Source: Rhodobacterales bacterium (GTDB lineage Bacteria; Pseudomonadota; Alphaproteobacteria; Rhodobacterales; Rhodobacteraceae). From it: a stretch of 64,000 bases of DNA. The DNA is taken from NCBI GenBank assembly GCA_003249215.1, contig QKJR01000020.1:16119-80118 (forward strand). The letters run 5' to 3'. Made by a program: the position numbers and the translations under genes. The notes under the pieces are model-generated. The model was given only the letters and a program-made list of their open reading frames with translations. It was not told the origin of the DNA and made no database searches. Below, one piece after another: positions 45,963 through 56,046 of the stretch; position 1 is the stretch's first letter; every line of letters begins with the position of its first letter.

Positions 45963-46649
45963 TCAGATCCGTCGCCGCCTGATACGCCACATCAGGAACG
46001 CTGTCATCCCCGCCCAGACGATTGCGAGCGAAAACCAGGTGATCGCGTAATTCAGATGGTCGTTCGGGATGCCGGTGATGGTGATCGGCTGCGGCGAAAT
46101 GCCCTGCGCGTCGCCCGCGATCTGCGCGGCAACCACGAGGATCGGCTCGGTGCCGAGCCGCGCCGCCATCGCGGGCACGTCGCGCGCAAACCAGATCCCG
46201 GTCTTTTCGTCGGGCGCGGGCGTGTAGCTGTCGGCCTCTTCGGGCCAGTGCAGATTGCCGGTAACGATGAGCGCGGTGGGCGCCCGCGGCGTGGCGCGGG
46301 CAAGCTCGGCCCCCTCGGCCACGAAGCCGCGGTCGATCATGATCTGCCGGCCGTCGCCGGTCTCGAAGGCGGCGATGATCTCATAGCCGGGGCCGAGGCC
46401 CTTCATCCCGCCCAGCACGCGCAGTTCCTGCCCGGTGGTGCCGCCTACGACCTCGACCGGGGTGTATTTCAGGGGTTTGGTATCGGTGCCCTCTGGCGGC
46501 AGGTCCTGCGGTGCGCCCGCGATCTTCGTGCCGATCTCGGCCAGCATCGCGGTCTTCCACTCGAGGCGGCGCAGCTGCCAGAGCCCGAGCTCGATCAGGA
46601 TCGCGCAGCCCACGATCCCGAGCGCCAGCGGAAAGATATAGCGTTTCAT
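45963..46649 (-). CDS. surf1: SURF1 family cytochrome oxidase assembly protein
   Basis: The 228-residue protein has one membrane span at each end (about 5-24 and 200-220) with a periplasmic domain between, the SURF1 layout. Motifs are LGLWQLRRLEWK and the GNLHWPEE and NYAITWFSLAIVW segments. Bacterial Surf1 supplies heme a to subunit I of aa3-type oxidase. Start is the ATG at 46649. It is the last oxidase-specific gene of the operon, before thrC. Confidence 0.9.
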   Translation of the reverse strand: MKRYIFPLALGIVGCAILIELGLWQLRRLEWKTAMLAEIGTKIAGAPQDLPPEGTDTKPLKYTPVEVVGGTTGQELRVLGGMKGLGPGYEIIAAFETGDGRQIMIDRGFVAEGAELARATPRAPTALIVTGNLHWPEEADSYTPAPDEKTGIWFARDVPAMAARLGTEPILVVAAQIAGDAQGISPQPITITGIPNDHLNYAITWFSLAIVWAGMTAFLMWRIRRRRI

Positions 46650-46737
46650 CTCGGTCCTCCCCCAAAGCGCCGCCAGCCAAAAGCGTCGGGCGCGAGGGTT
46701 GCCCCCCGCGCCCGCCCGGCCCTTCCGGAAAGAAGGC

Positions 46738-47544
46738 TCAGGCGCCGCCCCAGATATAGATCGTGGCGAAGAGGAACAACCAGACCACATCGACAAAGTG
46801 CCAATACCAGGCCGCCGCCTCGAAACCGATATGTTCCTTGGGCGTGAACTGGCCCTTGTTGAGCCGGATCAGACAGATCAGCAGGAAGATCGTGCCGATG
46901 ATCACATGCGCGCCGTGGAAGCCCGTCGCCATGAAGAAATTGTCCCAGAAGATCGAGCCGGTGCCGATCGCCTGCTGGGCGTGATGGTATTCATAGGCCT
47001 GCAGAAGCGAGAAGACGAAGCCGAGGACCACGGTCAGGATCAGGCCGGTCTTGGCATCCTTGCGGTTGTTCTCATGCACCAGCGCGTGGTGCGCCCAGGT
47101 CAGCGTGACCCCGGACAGAAGCAGGATGACCGTGTTGATCAGCGGCAGATGCCAGGCATCGAAGGGCACCGTGCCCGCAGGCGGCCAGACGCCATCCACC
47201 AGCGGGTATTCGGGCCCGAGCGGATACATCGCATTCTTGATGAAGCTCCAGAACCAGGCGGCGAAGAACATCACCTCGGACATGATGAACAGGATGAAGC
47301 CGTAGCGCAGGCCGATCTGCACCACCGGGGTATGTTCGTGGTTCTCGCCCTCGCGCACCACGTCCGACCACCAGCCATACATGCAGTAAAGCACGACCAG
47401 CAGCCCCGCGACGAAGACGAAGGGTGTGACCTTCTGCATCCACATCACCGCGCCAAACAGCATGACGAAGGCGCCGATCGCGCTTAGCATCGGCCAGATC
47501 GAGGGCGGCAGGATGTGATAGTCGTGGTTCTTCGAATGCGCCAT
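46738..47544 (-). CDS. ctaE: cytochrome c oxidase subunit III
   Basis: The 268-residue protein has seven membrane spans with subunit III motifs: [14 protein letters not shown] at the start, FRYGF-like [13 protein letters not shown], and [14 protein letters not shown] and [20 protein letters not shown] at the end. It stabilises the catalytic subunit I and the proton uptake path. It is the third structural gene in the coxB-ctaB-orf-ctaG-ctaE-surf1 operon. Subunit I is encoded outside this window. Confidence 0.95.
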   Translation of the reverse strand: MAHSKNHDYHILPPSIWPMLSAIGAFVMLFGAVMWMQKVTPFVFVAGLLVVLYCMYGWWSDVVREGENHEHTPVVQIGLRYGFILFIMSEVMFFAAWFWSFIKNAMYPLGPEYPLVDGVWPPAGTVPFDAWHLPLINTVILLLSGVTLTWAHHALVHENNRKDAKTGLILTVVLGFVFSLLQAYEYHHAQQAIGTGSIFWDNFFMATGFHGAHVIIGTIFLLICLIRLNKGQFTPKEHIGFEAAAWYWHFVDVVWLFLFATIYIWGGA

Positions 47545-47560
47545 GGTCAGGTCCCTGATG

Positions 47561-48139
47561 CTAGTTCACCGGAGCCGGCGCCGGGGGTGCGGCGGCGGCC
47601 TGTTTCTGGTCGGGCAGGTCGGTTTCGTAGAAAGTATAGGAGAGCGTGATCGCCTCGATCCGCGCGGTATCGGGGTTCGTGGCGATCTCGGGATCGACGT
47701 AGAAGCTCACCGGCATCTCGATCCGCTCGCCGGGTTGCAGCACCTGTTCGGTGAAGCAAAAGCACTGGATCTTGTCGAAGTAATAGCCCGCGGTATCGGG
47801 CGCGACATTATAGGCCGCGGTGCCCGCGATCACCCGGTCGGTGGGGTTATAGGCCTCGTAGAAGGCAAGGCCCGTCTCGCCGATCTTGAGCGTCATCTCG
47901 CGCTGCATCGGCTTGAATTGCCAGTCCATCCCCTTGGCGACATTGGCATCGAACCGCACGAGGATCGTGCGGTCGAGCACCACATCCGAGCCCTGGGCCG
48001 CCACATTCGTGGTGCCGCCATAGCCGGTGGTGCGGCAAAACCAGCTGTAGAACGGCACCGCCGCCCAGGCCAGCGCGCCCATCGTCACGACGAGCGCGAC
48101 GAGGCGGAACACGACCCGGCTGTTGGCGCTCTGACTCAT
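47561..48139 (-). CDS. ctaG: cytochrome c oxidase copper chaperone Cox11/CtaG
   Basis: The 192-residue protein has one N-terminal membrane anchor (about 11-30) and a periplasmic immunoglobulin-like domain with the copper motif CFCF ([10 protein letters not shown]). It delivers copper to the CuB site of subunit [17 protein letters not shown] after the anchor is also diagnostic. Its ATG overlaps the stop of the preceding 63-residue gene, so the two are translationally coupled. Confidence 0.94.
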   Translation of the reverse strand: MSQSANSRVVFRLVALVVTMGALAWAAVPFYSWFCRTTGYGGTTNVAAQGSDVVLDRTILVRFDANVAKGMDWQFKPMQREMTLKIGETGLAFYEAYNPTDRVIAGTAAYNVAPDTAGYYFDKIQCFCFTEQVLQPGERIEMPVSFYVDPEIATNPDTARIEAITLSYTFYETDLPDQKQAAAAPPAPAPVN

Positions 48140-48327
48140 TGGCCCTCCACCTTCGGCGTGAGCGAGATCCGCGGCTGATGATCGAAGCCCTCCATGCTCT
48201 CGCCGCGTTCGACCTTGACCACGGTCAGGCCGAAGACCAGCACCACGAAGGCCAGAAGCACGCCCAGAAGGCCGAGATTGCGCGAGGCGCGCCGGGTGTG
48301 CAGCTCGTGCAGTTGCGTGATCGCCAT
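48136..48327 (-). CDS. small membrane protein of the cytochrome oxidase operon
   Basis: The 63-residue protein has one membrane span (about 19-37), a basic N-terminus and a short C-terminal tail. It overlaps ctaB upstream and ctaG downstream (both ATGA/TGATG overlaps), so it is certain to be expressed with them. A small ORF at this place is known in Paracoccus and Rhodobacter cta operons. Its biochemical role is not known to me; oxidase assembly is the natural guess. Confidence 0.8.
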   Translation of the reverse strand: MAITQLHELHTRRASRNLGLLGVLLAFVVLVFGLTVVKVERGESMEGFDHQPRISLTPKVEGQ

Positions 48328-49259
48328 CACCAGCCTCCGAAGCCAAGGGTGAGCACGGCCTTCTGCGCGATCAATGCCGCGAAATGGCCGAAGAGATAGA
48401 GGAGCGAGAAATAGAAGAAGCGTTTCTCGGTGGCGTATTTTTCCGCCTCGGCCGCGGCCTCGTCGCGCCGCCAGAGGCGCCATGCCCCGCGGATGAAAAG
48501 CGCGTTGAGCACGAGCGCGACGGTCAGATAGAGCGGCCCGCCGATCGAGGTGAAAGCGGTACCAACCGCGACCGGCGCGAGGATCAGCGTATAAAGCAGG
48601 ATCTGGGTGCGCGTGACCTTGCGGCCATGCGTCACGGTCAGCATCGGCACCCCGGCGTTGGAATAGTCGTCACGCATGAAGAGCGCGAGCGACCAGAAAT
48701 GCGGCGGCGTCCAGAGGAAGATCAGCGCGAACATCGCCACCGATTCCACGCTGATGCCGCCCGTGGCCACGGCCCAGCCGATCATCGGCGGAAAGGCCCC
48801 GGCGGCACCCCCGATCACGATATTCTGCGGCGTGCGGCGCTTGAGCCACATCGAATAGACCACGACATAGAAGAAGATCGTGAAGGCGAGGAAGAGGCCG
48901 GCGAAGACATTCGCCGCCAGCGCCAGCATCACGCAGGAAATGCCCCCAAGCCCAAGACCGAAGCCCAAAGCCTCGCCCTCGGAGATCCGACCCGCCGGGA
49001 TCGGGCGGCTGGCGGTGCGCCGCATCAGCCGGTCGATATCGGCATCATACCACATGTTGAGCGCGCCCGAGGCGCCGCCCCCCAAGGCGATGAAGATGAT
49101 CGCGGTGAAGCCCACGAAGGGATGAACCCCCACCGGCGCGACCAGAAGCCCGGCAAGCGCGGTGAAGACGACAAGCGACATCACCCGCGGCTTCAGCAGG
49201 GCGAGAAAATCGCCCGCGCCAGCCTCGCCTGTCCGGTCCTGAAAGGAAATGTCGCTCAT
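48327..49259 (-). CDS. ctaB: protoheme IX farnesyltransferase
   Basis: The 310-residue UbiA-superfamily enzyme makes heme O from heme B and farnesyl diphosphate. It has about eight membrane spans, the Asp-rich loop [15 protein letters not shown] with SRPI, and the second motif in [24 protein letters not shown] start at the ATG at 49259 (MSDISFQD), after AGAGG. It supplies the heme precursor for the aa3 oxidase coded around it. Confidence 0.95.
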   Translation of the reverse strand: MSDISFQDRTGEAGAGDFLALLKPRVMSLVVFTALAGLLVAPVGVHPFVGFTAIIFIALGGGASGALNMWYDADIDRLMRRTASRPIPAGRISEGEALGFGLGLGGISCVMLALAANVFAGLFLAFTIFFYVVVYSMWLKRRTPQNIVIGGAAGAFPPMIGWAVATGGISVESVAMFALIFLWTPPHFWSLALFMRDDYSNAGVPMLTVTHGRKVTRTQILLYTLILAPVAVGTAFTSIGGPLYLTVALVLNALFIRGAWRLWRRDEAAAEAEKYATEKRFFYFSLLYLFGHFAALIAQKAVLTLGFGGW

Positions 49260-49279
49260 GCCAACCTCTGATCCGGGCC

Positions 49280-50179
49280 TCAATTCCGCGCCAGCTCGAC
49301 GCGCGGCGCGCCGTTCGTGACGCCATAATCGGCCACGTCGATCACCTCGCCATCGGGGAAACCGGCCTTGGCACGGGCGAGCCAGCGGTCATAGACCGCC
49401 TGCGGCACGACCTTCACGACGATCGGCATATAGGCGTGGTTGACCCCGCAAAGCTCGGAGCATTGGCCAAAATAGACGCCCTCGGTCTGGGCATCGAACC
49501 AGAGCTGCGAGATGCGGCCGGGCACGGCATCCTGCTTCACGGCGAAGGCCGGGATCGTCCAGCTGTGGATCACATCCGCGCCGGTCAGTTGCATCACGAT
49601 CTGCTTGCCCTGCGGCACCACGACCGCATTGTCGACCGCCAGCAGATATTCGTCGGGCGCATAACCATTCGCGGCCAGATCCGTCTTCTCGAGCAGGAGC
49701 GAGTCGAATTCCACCTCTTCGGCCGGGTATTCATAGCTCCAGTACCACTGATGCCCGGTGACCTTGATGATCATGTCGCCCTTCGGGATTTCCTGCTGTT
49801 TCCAGAGCGTCGGCAGCGAGAAGGCCCCCACCACCACGAGGATCAGGATCGGCACCAGCGTCCAGGTGATCTCGAGCGGCGAATTATGGGTGAAGCGCGC
49901 GGGCGTGGGATTGGTGCGGCTGTTGAAGCGGACCATCGCATAGATCAGAAGCGCGAAGACGAAGATGCAGACCACCGTGATGATGATCAGCAGCATGTGA
50001 TCGAGCCATTGCTGATCCTGCGCCAGTTCGGACGAGGCCGGCTGAAAGCTGATCCCTCCGAGATGCGGCTTGCCGATCACCGGCAGACCTTGGATCATGT
50101 CCTGAGCATGGACCTGACCGGCAATGAGTGCAGTCGACAATCCGGCCGCCAAACGGCGGCAGAGCTTCGAAAAACGCAT
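49280..50179 (-). CDS. ctaC: cytochrome c oxidase subunit II
   Basis: The 299-residue protein has a cleavable signal peptide (cleavage near VHAQ), two membrane spans (about 60-85 and 105-125) and a periplasmic CuA domain. CuA ligands are in [12 protein letters not shown] plus an upstream His in VIHSW, and the electron entry aromatic patch is [11 protein letters not shown]. It takes electrons from cytochrome c. It is the first gene of the leftward oxidase operon and is divergent from tldD. Confidence 0.95.
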   Translation of the reverse strand: MRFSKLCRRLAAGLSTALIAGQVHAQDMIQGLPVIGKPHLGGISFQPASSELAQDQQWLDHMLLIIITVVCIFVFALLIYAMVRFNSRTNPTPARFTHNSPLEITWTLVPILILVVVGAFSLPTLWKQQEIPKGDMIIKVTGHQWYWSYEYPAEEVEFDSLLLEKTDLAANGYAPDEYLLAVDNAVVVPQGKQIVMQLTGADVIHSWTIPAFAVKQDAVPGRISQLWFDAQTEGVYFGQCSELCGVNHAYMPIVVKVVPQAVYDRWLARAKAGFPDGEVIDVADYGVTNGAPRVELARN

Positions 50180-50354
50180 ATATCCTCTCCCTCCGGCGGC
50201 TCTCCCGTGCCGCCTGTCCCAAACCGGTGCTTCCCTTCACCGATCCGGGCTGTATGTAAGTATGAGATACACATTCGAACCGCTCCGGCAAGAAAAAGCT
50301 GCGACAATCCGCCGCGCGATTTCCCGGCAGCCTTCGGAGCCGAAAGGAAAAGCC

Positions 50355-51776
50355 ATGGCCGAGGACCGTTTCGCCCCCTTTGAAACCCAGCTCGATGAGG
50401 GCGCGGCGCTCGGCATCCTGCGGGCGGCGACCGAGGGCGCCGAGGATGGCGAATTGTTCCTCGAACGGCGCCGGTCCGAGGCGCTGGTGTTCGATGACGG
50501 GCGGGTCAAGACCGCCTCTTATGATGCCTCCGAGGGGTTCGGGCTGCGCGCGGTCAAGGGCGAGGTTGCGGGCTATGCCCATTCGACCGAGATTTCCGAG
50601 GCGGCGCTGCGGCGCGCGGCCGATACGGCGCGGCTTGCCGTGGGCGATGGCGGCGGCGTGATGGCCCCGCCCCCGCCCGGCACCAACCGCCACCTTTATG
50701 GTGACGCCGATCCGATGGCCGACGCGCCCTTCGCCGCGAAAATCGACATCCTGCGCGAGATCGACGCCTTCACCCGCGCGCTCGACCCCCGCGTCGTGCA
50801 GGTCTCGGCCAGCATGGCGGCATCGCTGCAAGAGGTGTTCATCCTGCGCCCCGAGGGCGGATTGGTCAGCGACATCCGCCCGATGGCGCGGGTCAATATC
50901 TCGGTGATCGTCGAGGAGAGCGGACGCCGCGAATCGGGTGGCCATGGCGGCGGCGGGCGGTTCGGCCTCGCCGGTCTGATCGAGCCCGGCCACTGGCAGC
51001 CGGTCGCGCGCGAGGCGTTGCGCATCGCGCTCGTCAACCTCGCGGCCGAGCCCTGCCCGGCGGGGCAATTCGATGTGGTGCTCGGCCCCGGCTGGCCGGG
51101 CGTGTTGTTGCACGAGGCGGTGGGCCACGGGCTCGAGGGCGATTTCAACCGCAAGAAATCCTCGGCCTTTGCCGGGCTGATGGGGCAACAGGTGGCCGCC
51201 AAGGGGGTCACCGTGCTCGATGATGGCACGATCCCCGACCGGCGCGGCTCGATCACCGTCGATGACGAGGGCACGCCCTCGGGGAAAAACGTGCTGATCG
51301 AGGACGGGGTGCTCGTGGGCTACATGCAGGACCGGCAGAATGCGCGGTTGATGGGCGTCGCGCCCACCGGCAATGGCCGACGCGAGAGCTTTGCGCATGC
51401 GCCGATGCCGCGGATGACCAATACCTACATGCTCGGCGGCGACACCGATCCCAAGGCGATCCTCGCCGATCTCAAGGACGGGATCTATGCGGTGGGCTTC
51501 GGCGGCGGTCAGGTCGACATCACCAACGGCAAATTCGTCTTCAACTGCACCGAGGCGTATCGGGTGAAGAACGGCGTCGTGGGTGCGCCGGTCAAGGGCG
51601 CCACGCTGATCGGCGACGGGCCGACCGCGATGCGCCAGATCCGGGCGATCGGCAATGACATGGCGCTCGATCCCGGGATTGGCAATTGCGGCAAGGCGGG
51701 CCAGTGGGTGCCGGTGGGCGTGGGGCAGCCCACGCTGATGATCGGCGGGCTGACGGTCGGCGGCTCGACCGTCTGA
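50355..51776 (+). CDS. tldD: TldD family metalloprotease
   Basis: The 473-residue protein is TldD, which pairs with TldE/PmbA to degrade unfolded or modified peptides. The zinc site is in LLHEAVGHGLEGDF (HExxxH). The N-terminal domain has GFGLRAVKGEVAGYAHS and the C-terminus the NCGKAGQWVPVGVGQPTLMIGG segment. Start is the ATG at 50355 (MAEDRFAPF). The tldD-coxB divergent pair is common in related bacteria. The TldE partner is not in the window. Confidence 0.93.
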   Translation: MAEDRFAPFETQLDEGAALGILRAATEGAEDGELFLERRRSEALVFDDGRVKTASYDASEGFGLRAVKGEVAGYAHSTEISEAALRRAADTARLAVGDGGGVMAPPPPGTNRHLYGDADPMADAPFAAKIDILREIDAFTRALDPRVVQVSASMAASLQEVFILRPEGGLVSDIRPMARVNISVIVEESGRRESGGHGGGGRFGLAGLIEPGHWQPVAREALRIALVNLAAEPCPAGQFDVVLGPGWPGVLLHEAVGHGLEGDFNRKKSSAFAGLMGQQVAAKGVTVLDDGTIPDRRGSITVDDEGTPSGKNVLIEDGVLVGYMQDRQNARLMGVAPTGNGRRESFAHAPMPRMTNTYMLGGDTDPKAILADLKDGIYAVGFGGGQVDITNGKFVFNCTEAYRVKNGVVGAPVKGATLIGDGPTAMRQIRAIGNDMALDPGIGNCGKAGQWVPVGVGQPTLMIGGLTVGGSTV

Positions 51777-51835
51777 GCAGCCCGACTCGCGTCCGGGCCT
51801 GCCCGGGGGCGGAGACCTTTTCTGAACGCGCGACC

Positions 51836-51859
51836 GCGCCGGCGATTTGTCGCCGGCGC
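51836..51859 (+). terminator. strong GC hairpin after tldD, no T tract
   Basis: GCGCCGGCGA (51836-51845) and TCGCCGGCGC (51850-51859) form a perfect 10-base stem with a TTTG loop, 60 bases after the tldD stop. The lack of a T run makes it an incomplete intrinsic terminator; it may protect the mRNA 3' end. Confidence 0.45.
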
Positions 51860-51970
51860 CCCCCGTTGGCCCCGATCCGCCGAATTTCGGCGAGGCTTTG
51901 CCGAGAGGCCGCCCCCGCATCGGCGGATTGTCGGAAAATTTTCGTCAACGGCGAAACAACCATAAGTTTA

Positions 51971-51986
51971 GTAACGACTTGTTAAC
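51971..51986 (+). promoter_or_regulatory. candidate CtrA binding site upstream of dprA
   Basis: GTAACGACTTGTTAAC matches TTAA-N7-TTAAC at all but the first base. It lies 53 bases before the dprA start in an AT-rich patch. In Rhodobacter capsulatus, dprA is reported to be under CtrA and quorum-sensing control as part of gene transfer agent recipient ability. Confidence 0.55.
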
Positions 51987-52039
51987 GATAATGACCCACA
52001 AAGAAGGGGCGATGAGGCGAGGATGCGGAGATAAAGGGT

Positions 52040-53182
52040 TTGTTTTCTTACCCCACCCCCTTCACCCCACCCACCACGGAAGAAGATGACCTGTCGCATC
52101 TTCGCCTCATTCGCTCCCGACGGGTCGGGCCTGCCACCTTCCACAGATTGATTTCCGAACACGGCTCGGCCGCGGCCGCGCTCGAGGCGCTGCCCGATGT
52201 GGCGCACGCGGCGGGCGACGCGAGCTATACCCCCTGCCCCGAAGGCGTGGCGCTGGCCGAGCTCAAGGCCGGGCGGCGCGCGGGCGCGCGGCTGTTGCAC
52301 TGGGGCGCGCCCGACTATCCCGCCCTTCTGGCCGAAACCGCGGATGCGCCGCCCGTCCTCTGGGCGCTTGGCGACGTCACACTCGCGGCGCCGCCCTGCG
52401 TGGCGCTCGTGGGGGCGCGCAATGCCTCCTCGCTCGGGGCGCGGATGGCGCGGCGCCTCGCCGAGGAACTCGGTCAGGCCGGGTTCATCGTCGTTTCGGG
52501 GCTTGCGCGCGGCATCGACACCGAGGCGCATCGCGCGGCCCTGCCGACCGGCACGATCGCGGCGCAGGCCGGCGGGATCGAGGTGATCTATCCGCCCGAA
52601 AACGCGGACCTCGCCGCCGAGATCGCGGCACGGGGATTGCGGCTTTCGGAACATCCGCCGGGCATGGAGCCCAAGGCGCAGCATTTCCCGATGCGCAACC
52701 GGATCATCTCGGGGCTCGCGCAGGCCACGGTGGTGATCGAGGCCGCGGCGCGCTCGGGCAGCCTGATCACCGCGCGATGCGCCGCCGATCAGGGGCGCGA
52801 GGTGATGGCGGTGCCGGGTCACCCGATGGACGGGCGCGCCTGGGGCTGCAACGCGCTGATCCGCGACGGCGCGACGCTGGTGCGCGGGATCGAGGACATT
52901 CTCGAGGTGCTGGGCGAGCCCGCACCGCCCCAGCCGACACCGCGGGAGAGGCCGCGCGCAGAACCCGCGCGCGCCACCGCACCTGCCCCTGCCCCCTCCG
53001 CCCCCGCGGGCGATCTCGAGATGCGTCTGCTCGCGCTTCTGGGCCCGAGCCCGACCCCCGAGGATCACCTGATCCGCGATCTGGGATGCGATGCCGCGGC
53101 CTTTGCCGGCGCGGTTCTCGGGCTCGAACTCGAGGGGCGGGTCCTGCGCCATCCGGGTGGGGCGATCTCCCTGTCGGGCTGA
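52040..53182 (+). CDS. dprA: DNA-processing protein DprA
   Basis: The 380-residue protein binds incoming single-stranded DNA and loads RecA. It has a short N-terminal helical domain (HLRLIRSRRVGPATFHRL), the Rossmann core with LVGARNASSLGARM, GLARGIDTEAH and IEAAARSGSLITAR, a Pro/Ala linker, and a C-terminal winged helix (LLALLGPSPTPEDHL). The only in-frame starts before the conserved region are weak; I use the TTG at 52040, which gives MFSYPTPFTPPTTEEDDL. In Rhodobacter relatives it supports gene transfer agent uptake. Confidence 0.9.
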   Translation: MFSYPTPFTPPTTEEDDLSHLRLIRSRRVGPATFHRLISEHGSAAAALEALPDVAHAAGDASYTPCPEGVALAELKAGRRAGARLLHWGAPDYPALLAETADAPPVLWALGDVTLAAPPCVALVGARNASSLGARMARRLAEELGQAGFIVVSGLARGIDTEAHRAALPTGTIAAQAGGIEVIYPPENADLAAEIAARGLRLSEHPPGMEPKAQHFPMRNRIISGLAQATVVIEAAARSGSLITARCAADQGREVMAVPGHPMDGRAWGCNALIRDGATLVRGIEDILEVLGEPAPPQPTPRERPRAEPARATAPAPAPSAPAGDLEMRLLALLGPSPTPEDHLIRDLGCDAAAFAGAVLGLELEGRVLRHPGGAISLSG

Positions 53183-53234
53183 GCCGGGGTGCGGCCCATC
53201 CGCAGGCGCCCGGAACGCGCAGGGCGGAGTTGCA

Positions 53235-53263
53235 TTGACATTCCCCCCCGAACCCCCACATCT
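53235..53263 (+). promoter_or_regulatory. candidate sigma-70 promoter of topA
   Basis: A perfect -35 TTGACA (53235-53240) is followed after 17 bases by ACATCT (53258-53263), a weak -10. It lies 42 bases before the topA ATG. Confidence 0.5.
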
Positions 53264-53304
53264 TCCGCGCCCAAGCGCTTTACCCGGTATCGAATGAGGA
53301 AGTC

Positions 53305-55929
53305 ATGGCCGTTGTCGTTGTCGAATCCCCCGCCAAGGCCAAGACGATCAACAAATATCTGGGTTCGAATTACACGGTTCTCGCCTCTTTCGGCCATGTC
53401 CGCGACCTGCCGCCCAAGGATGGTTCGGTCGATACCGAACACGACTTCGCGATGAAATGGGAAGTCGCGAGCGACTCGAAAAAGCACATCAAGGCGATCA
53501 CCGACGCGCTGGCCGGTGATGACGAACTGATCCTCGCAACCGACCCCGATCGCGAGGGCGAGGCGATTTCGTGGCACCTGCAAGAGGCGCTGGAAAAGAA
53601 GCTCAAGGGCAAGAAGGTCAGCCGCGTGACCTTCAACGCGATCACCAAATCGGCGATCACCGAGGCGATGAAGCACCCCCGCGAGGTCGACCGCCCGCTG
53701 GTCGAGGCTTACCTCGCGCGCCGGGCGCTCGATTACCTCGTGGGCTTCAACCTCTCGCCGGTGCTCTGGCGCAAGCTGCCCGGCGCGCGCTCGGCGGGGC
53801 GTGTGCAATCGGTCTGCCTGCGGCTCATCGTCGAGCGCGAGATGGAGATCGAGGCCTTCAAGGCGCGCGAATACTGGACCGTCACGGCCGAGCTGACGAC
53901 CCCGCGCGGCCAGACCTTCACCGCCCGCCTCACGGTTCTCGGCGGCAAGAAGCTCGAGAAATTCGACCTCACGACCGCCACCGATGCCGAGCTCGCCGTG
54001 CAGGCGGTGACCTCGCGCGATCTGAGCGTGAAATCGGTCGAGGCCAAGCCCGCCACCCGCAACCCCTATCCGCCCTTCATGACCTCGACCCTGCAACAGG
54101 AAGCCAGCCGCAAGTTCGGCATGGGCGCCAAGGCCTGTATGCAGGCGGCGCAGCGGCTCTATGAGGCGGGTTACATCACCTATATGCGGACCGACGGCAT
54201 CGACATGGCGCCCGAGGCGGTGATGGCTGCACGCGAAGAGATCAAGAGCCGCTTCGGCGCGAATTACGTCCCGGAATCCCCGCGGATGTACAAGAACAAG
54301 GCCAAGAACGCGCAGGAGGCCCACGAATGCATCCGCCCGACCGACATGTCGGCAGGCCCCGAGAAGCTCAAGCTCGCCGATGATCAGGCCAAGCTCTACG
54401 AGCTGATCTGGAAGCGGACGCTGGCGAGCCAGATGTCGGCCGCGGTGATGGAACGCACGACGGTCGATATCACCTCGGCGGATGCGCAGGTCGAGCTGCG
54501 CGCGACGGGTCAGGTGGTGACCTTCGACGGCTTCCTCAAGATCTACGATCAGGGCCGCGACGACGACGAGGGCGAGGACGGCGCGCGCCTGCCGCAGATC
54601 ATGCAGGGCGAGCCGGCGAAAAAGGGTCCGATCACCCCCGAGCAGCATTTCACCCAGCCGCCGCCGCGCTACACCGAGGCGACCCTCGTCAAGCGGATGG
54701 AAGAGCTCGGCATCGGTCGGCCCTCGACCTATGCCTCGATCCTCACGACGATCGTCGACCGCGGCTATGTCCGCAAGGACAAGAACCGGCTGATCCCTGA
54801 GGATACCGGGCGGCTCGTGACGGCCTTCCTGTCGAACTATTTCCGCCGCTATGTCGAGTATGACTTCACCGCCGACATGGAGGAACAGCTCGACGATATC
54901 TCGGCGGGCGATCGCGATTACAAGGAGGTGCTCGCGCGCTTCTGGCGCGATTTCTCGGCCGCTCTGGGCGAGACGTCCGAGCTCAGGATCTCCGAGGTGC
55001 TCGACAAGATCGACGAGGTTCTCGGACCGCATCTTTACCCGCCGCGCCCCGATGGCACCGACCCGCGCGAATGCCCGGTCTGCCATTCCGGTCGCCTGCA
55101 TCTGAAAACGGCGCGCTCCGGCGGGGCCTTCATCGGCTGCGGCAATTACCCCGAATGCCGCTACACCCGGCCGCTCTCGGCCCCGGGCGATGGCGAGGCG
55201 GCGGCGCTCGACGGCAAGATCCTGGGCTATGACGAGGGTCAGGCGATCACGCTGCGCATCGGCCGCTTCGGCCCCTATGTGCAGAAGGGCGAGCCGACCG
55301 AGGACATGCCCAAGCCCCCGCGCTCGAGCCTGCCGAAGGGCTGGGCGCCCGATACGATCGACCTCGAGCGTGCGCTGATGCTCTTGAACCTGCCGCGCGA
55401 GGTTGGGGCGCACCCCGAGGATGGCGTGATGATCGAGGCGGGCATCGGCCGCTTCGGCCCCTTCGTGAAACATGGCAGCACCTATGCCAACCTGCGCGAG
55501 GTCGACGAGGTCTTCACCATCGGCATGAACCACGCAGTCGAGGTGTTGGCACAGAAGAAGGCGCGCGGACCGGGCCGGGGCGCCGCGGCGCAACCGCTCA
55601 AGGAGCTGGGCGAGCACCCCGATGGCGGGCCGATTCAGGTGATGCCCGGCCGTTACGGGCCCTATGTCAAATGGGGCAAGGTCAATGCGACTCTGCCGAA
55701 AGAGCTCGAACCCGAGACGGTCACGCTCGAACAGGCTCTGCCGCTGATCGAGGCGAAGGCCAGCAAGGGCGGCAAGAAGAAAGCCGCGCCGAAGAAGGCC
55801 GCCGCCAAGCCCGTCGCCGCCAAGCCCGCAGCGAAGAAGGCCGCTCCGAAGAAAGCCGCGGCCAAGAAACCCGCCGCGAAGAAGGCCAGCAGCAAGAGCG
55901 CCGCGACCGACACCCCCGAAGCGGACTGA
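53305..55929 (+). CDS. topA: DNA topoisomerase I
   Basis: The 874-residue enzyme relaxes negative supercoils. Order: Toprim (VVVESPAKAKTINKYLG at the start, ATDPDREGEAISWHL with the metal-binding acidic residues), the catalytic core with the active Tyr in GYITYMRTDG, one C4 zinc finger (CPVCHSGRL...CGNYPEC), and topo C-terminal repeats (RIGRFGPYVQKGE type). The last ~50 residues are a Lys/Ala-rich tail (PKKAAAKP repeats) which should bind DNA non-specifically. Such tails are common in alphaproteobacterial and actinobacterial enzymes. Confidence 0.96.
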   Translation: MAVVVVESPAKAKTINKYLGSNYTVLASFGHVRDLPPKDGSVDTEHDFAMKWEVASDSKKHIKAITDALAGDDELILATDPDREGEAISWHLQEALEKKLKGKKVSRVTFNAITKSAITEAMKHPREVDRPLVEAYLARRALDYLVGFNLSPVLWRKLPGARSAGRVQSVCLRLIVEREMEIEAFKAREYWTVTAELTTPRGQTFTARLTVLGGKKLEKFDLTTATDAELAVQAVTSRDLSVKSVEAKPATRNPYPPFMTSTLQQEASRKFGMGAKACMQAAQRLYEAGYITYMRTDGIDMAPEAVMAAREEIKSRFGANYVPESPRMYKNKAKNAQEAHECIRPTDMSAGPEKLKLADDQAKLYELIWKRTLASQMSAAVMERTTVDITSADAQVELRATGQVVTFDGFLKIYDQGRDDDEGEDGARLPQIMQGEPAKKGPITPEQHFTQPPPRYTEATLVKRMEELGIGRPSTYASILTTIVDRGYVRKDKNRLIPEDTGRLVTAFLSNYFRRYVEYDFTADMEEQLDDISAGDRDYKEVLARFWRDFSAALGETSELRISEVLDKIDEVLGPHLYPPRPDGTDPRECPVCHSGRLHLKTARSGGAFIGCGNYPECRYTRPLSAPGDGEAAALDGKILGYDEGQAITLRIGRFGPYVQKGEPTEDMPKPPRSSLPKGWAPDTIDLERALMLLNLPREVGAHPEDGVMIEAGIGRFGPFVKHGSTYANLREVDEVFTIGMNHAVEVLAQKKARGPGRGAAAQPLKELGEHPDGGPIQVMPGRYGPYVKWGKVNATLPKELEPETVTLEQALPLIEAKASKGGKKKAAPKKAAAKPVAAKPAAKKAAPKKAAAKKPAAKKASSKSAATDTPEAD

Positions 55930-56046
55930 TCCCCACTCCGAATGGCCACCCTGCCCAGCCGCAGGGCGGGGCAGGCTGCGCCTGCCTCTCCGGCAGGCGT
56001 TCGCATTTTCGCCGCCCGGCCCTGCAGCGATGCCGCATGGCGGCAA

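Noticed and set aside
50251..50272. TGTAT...ATACA repeat between ctaC and tldD
   Set aside because: Five-base arms with a 10-base gap; likely chance, although it sits in the divergent promoter region.
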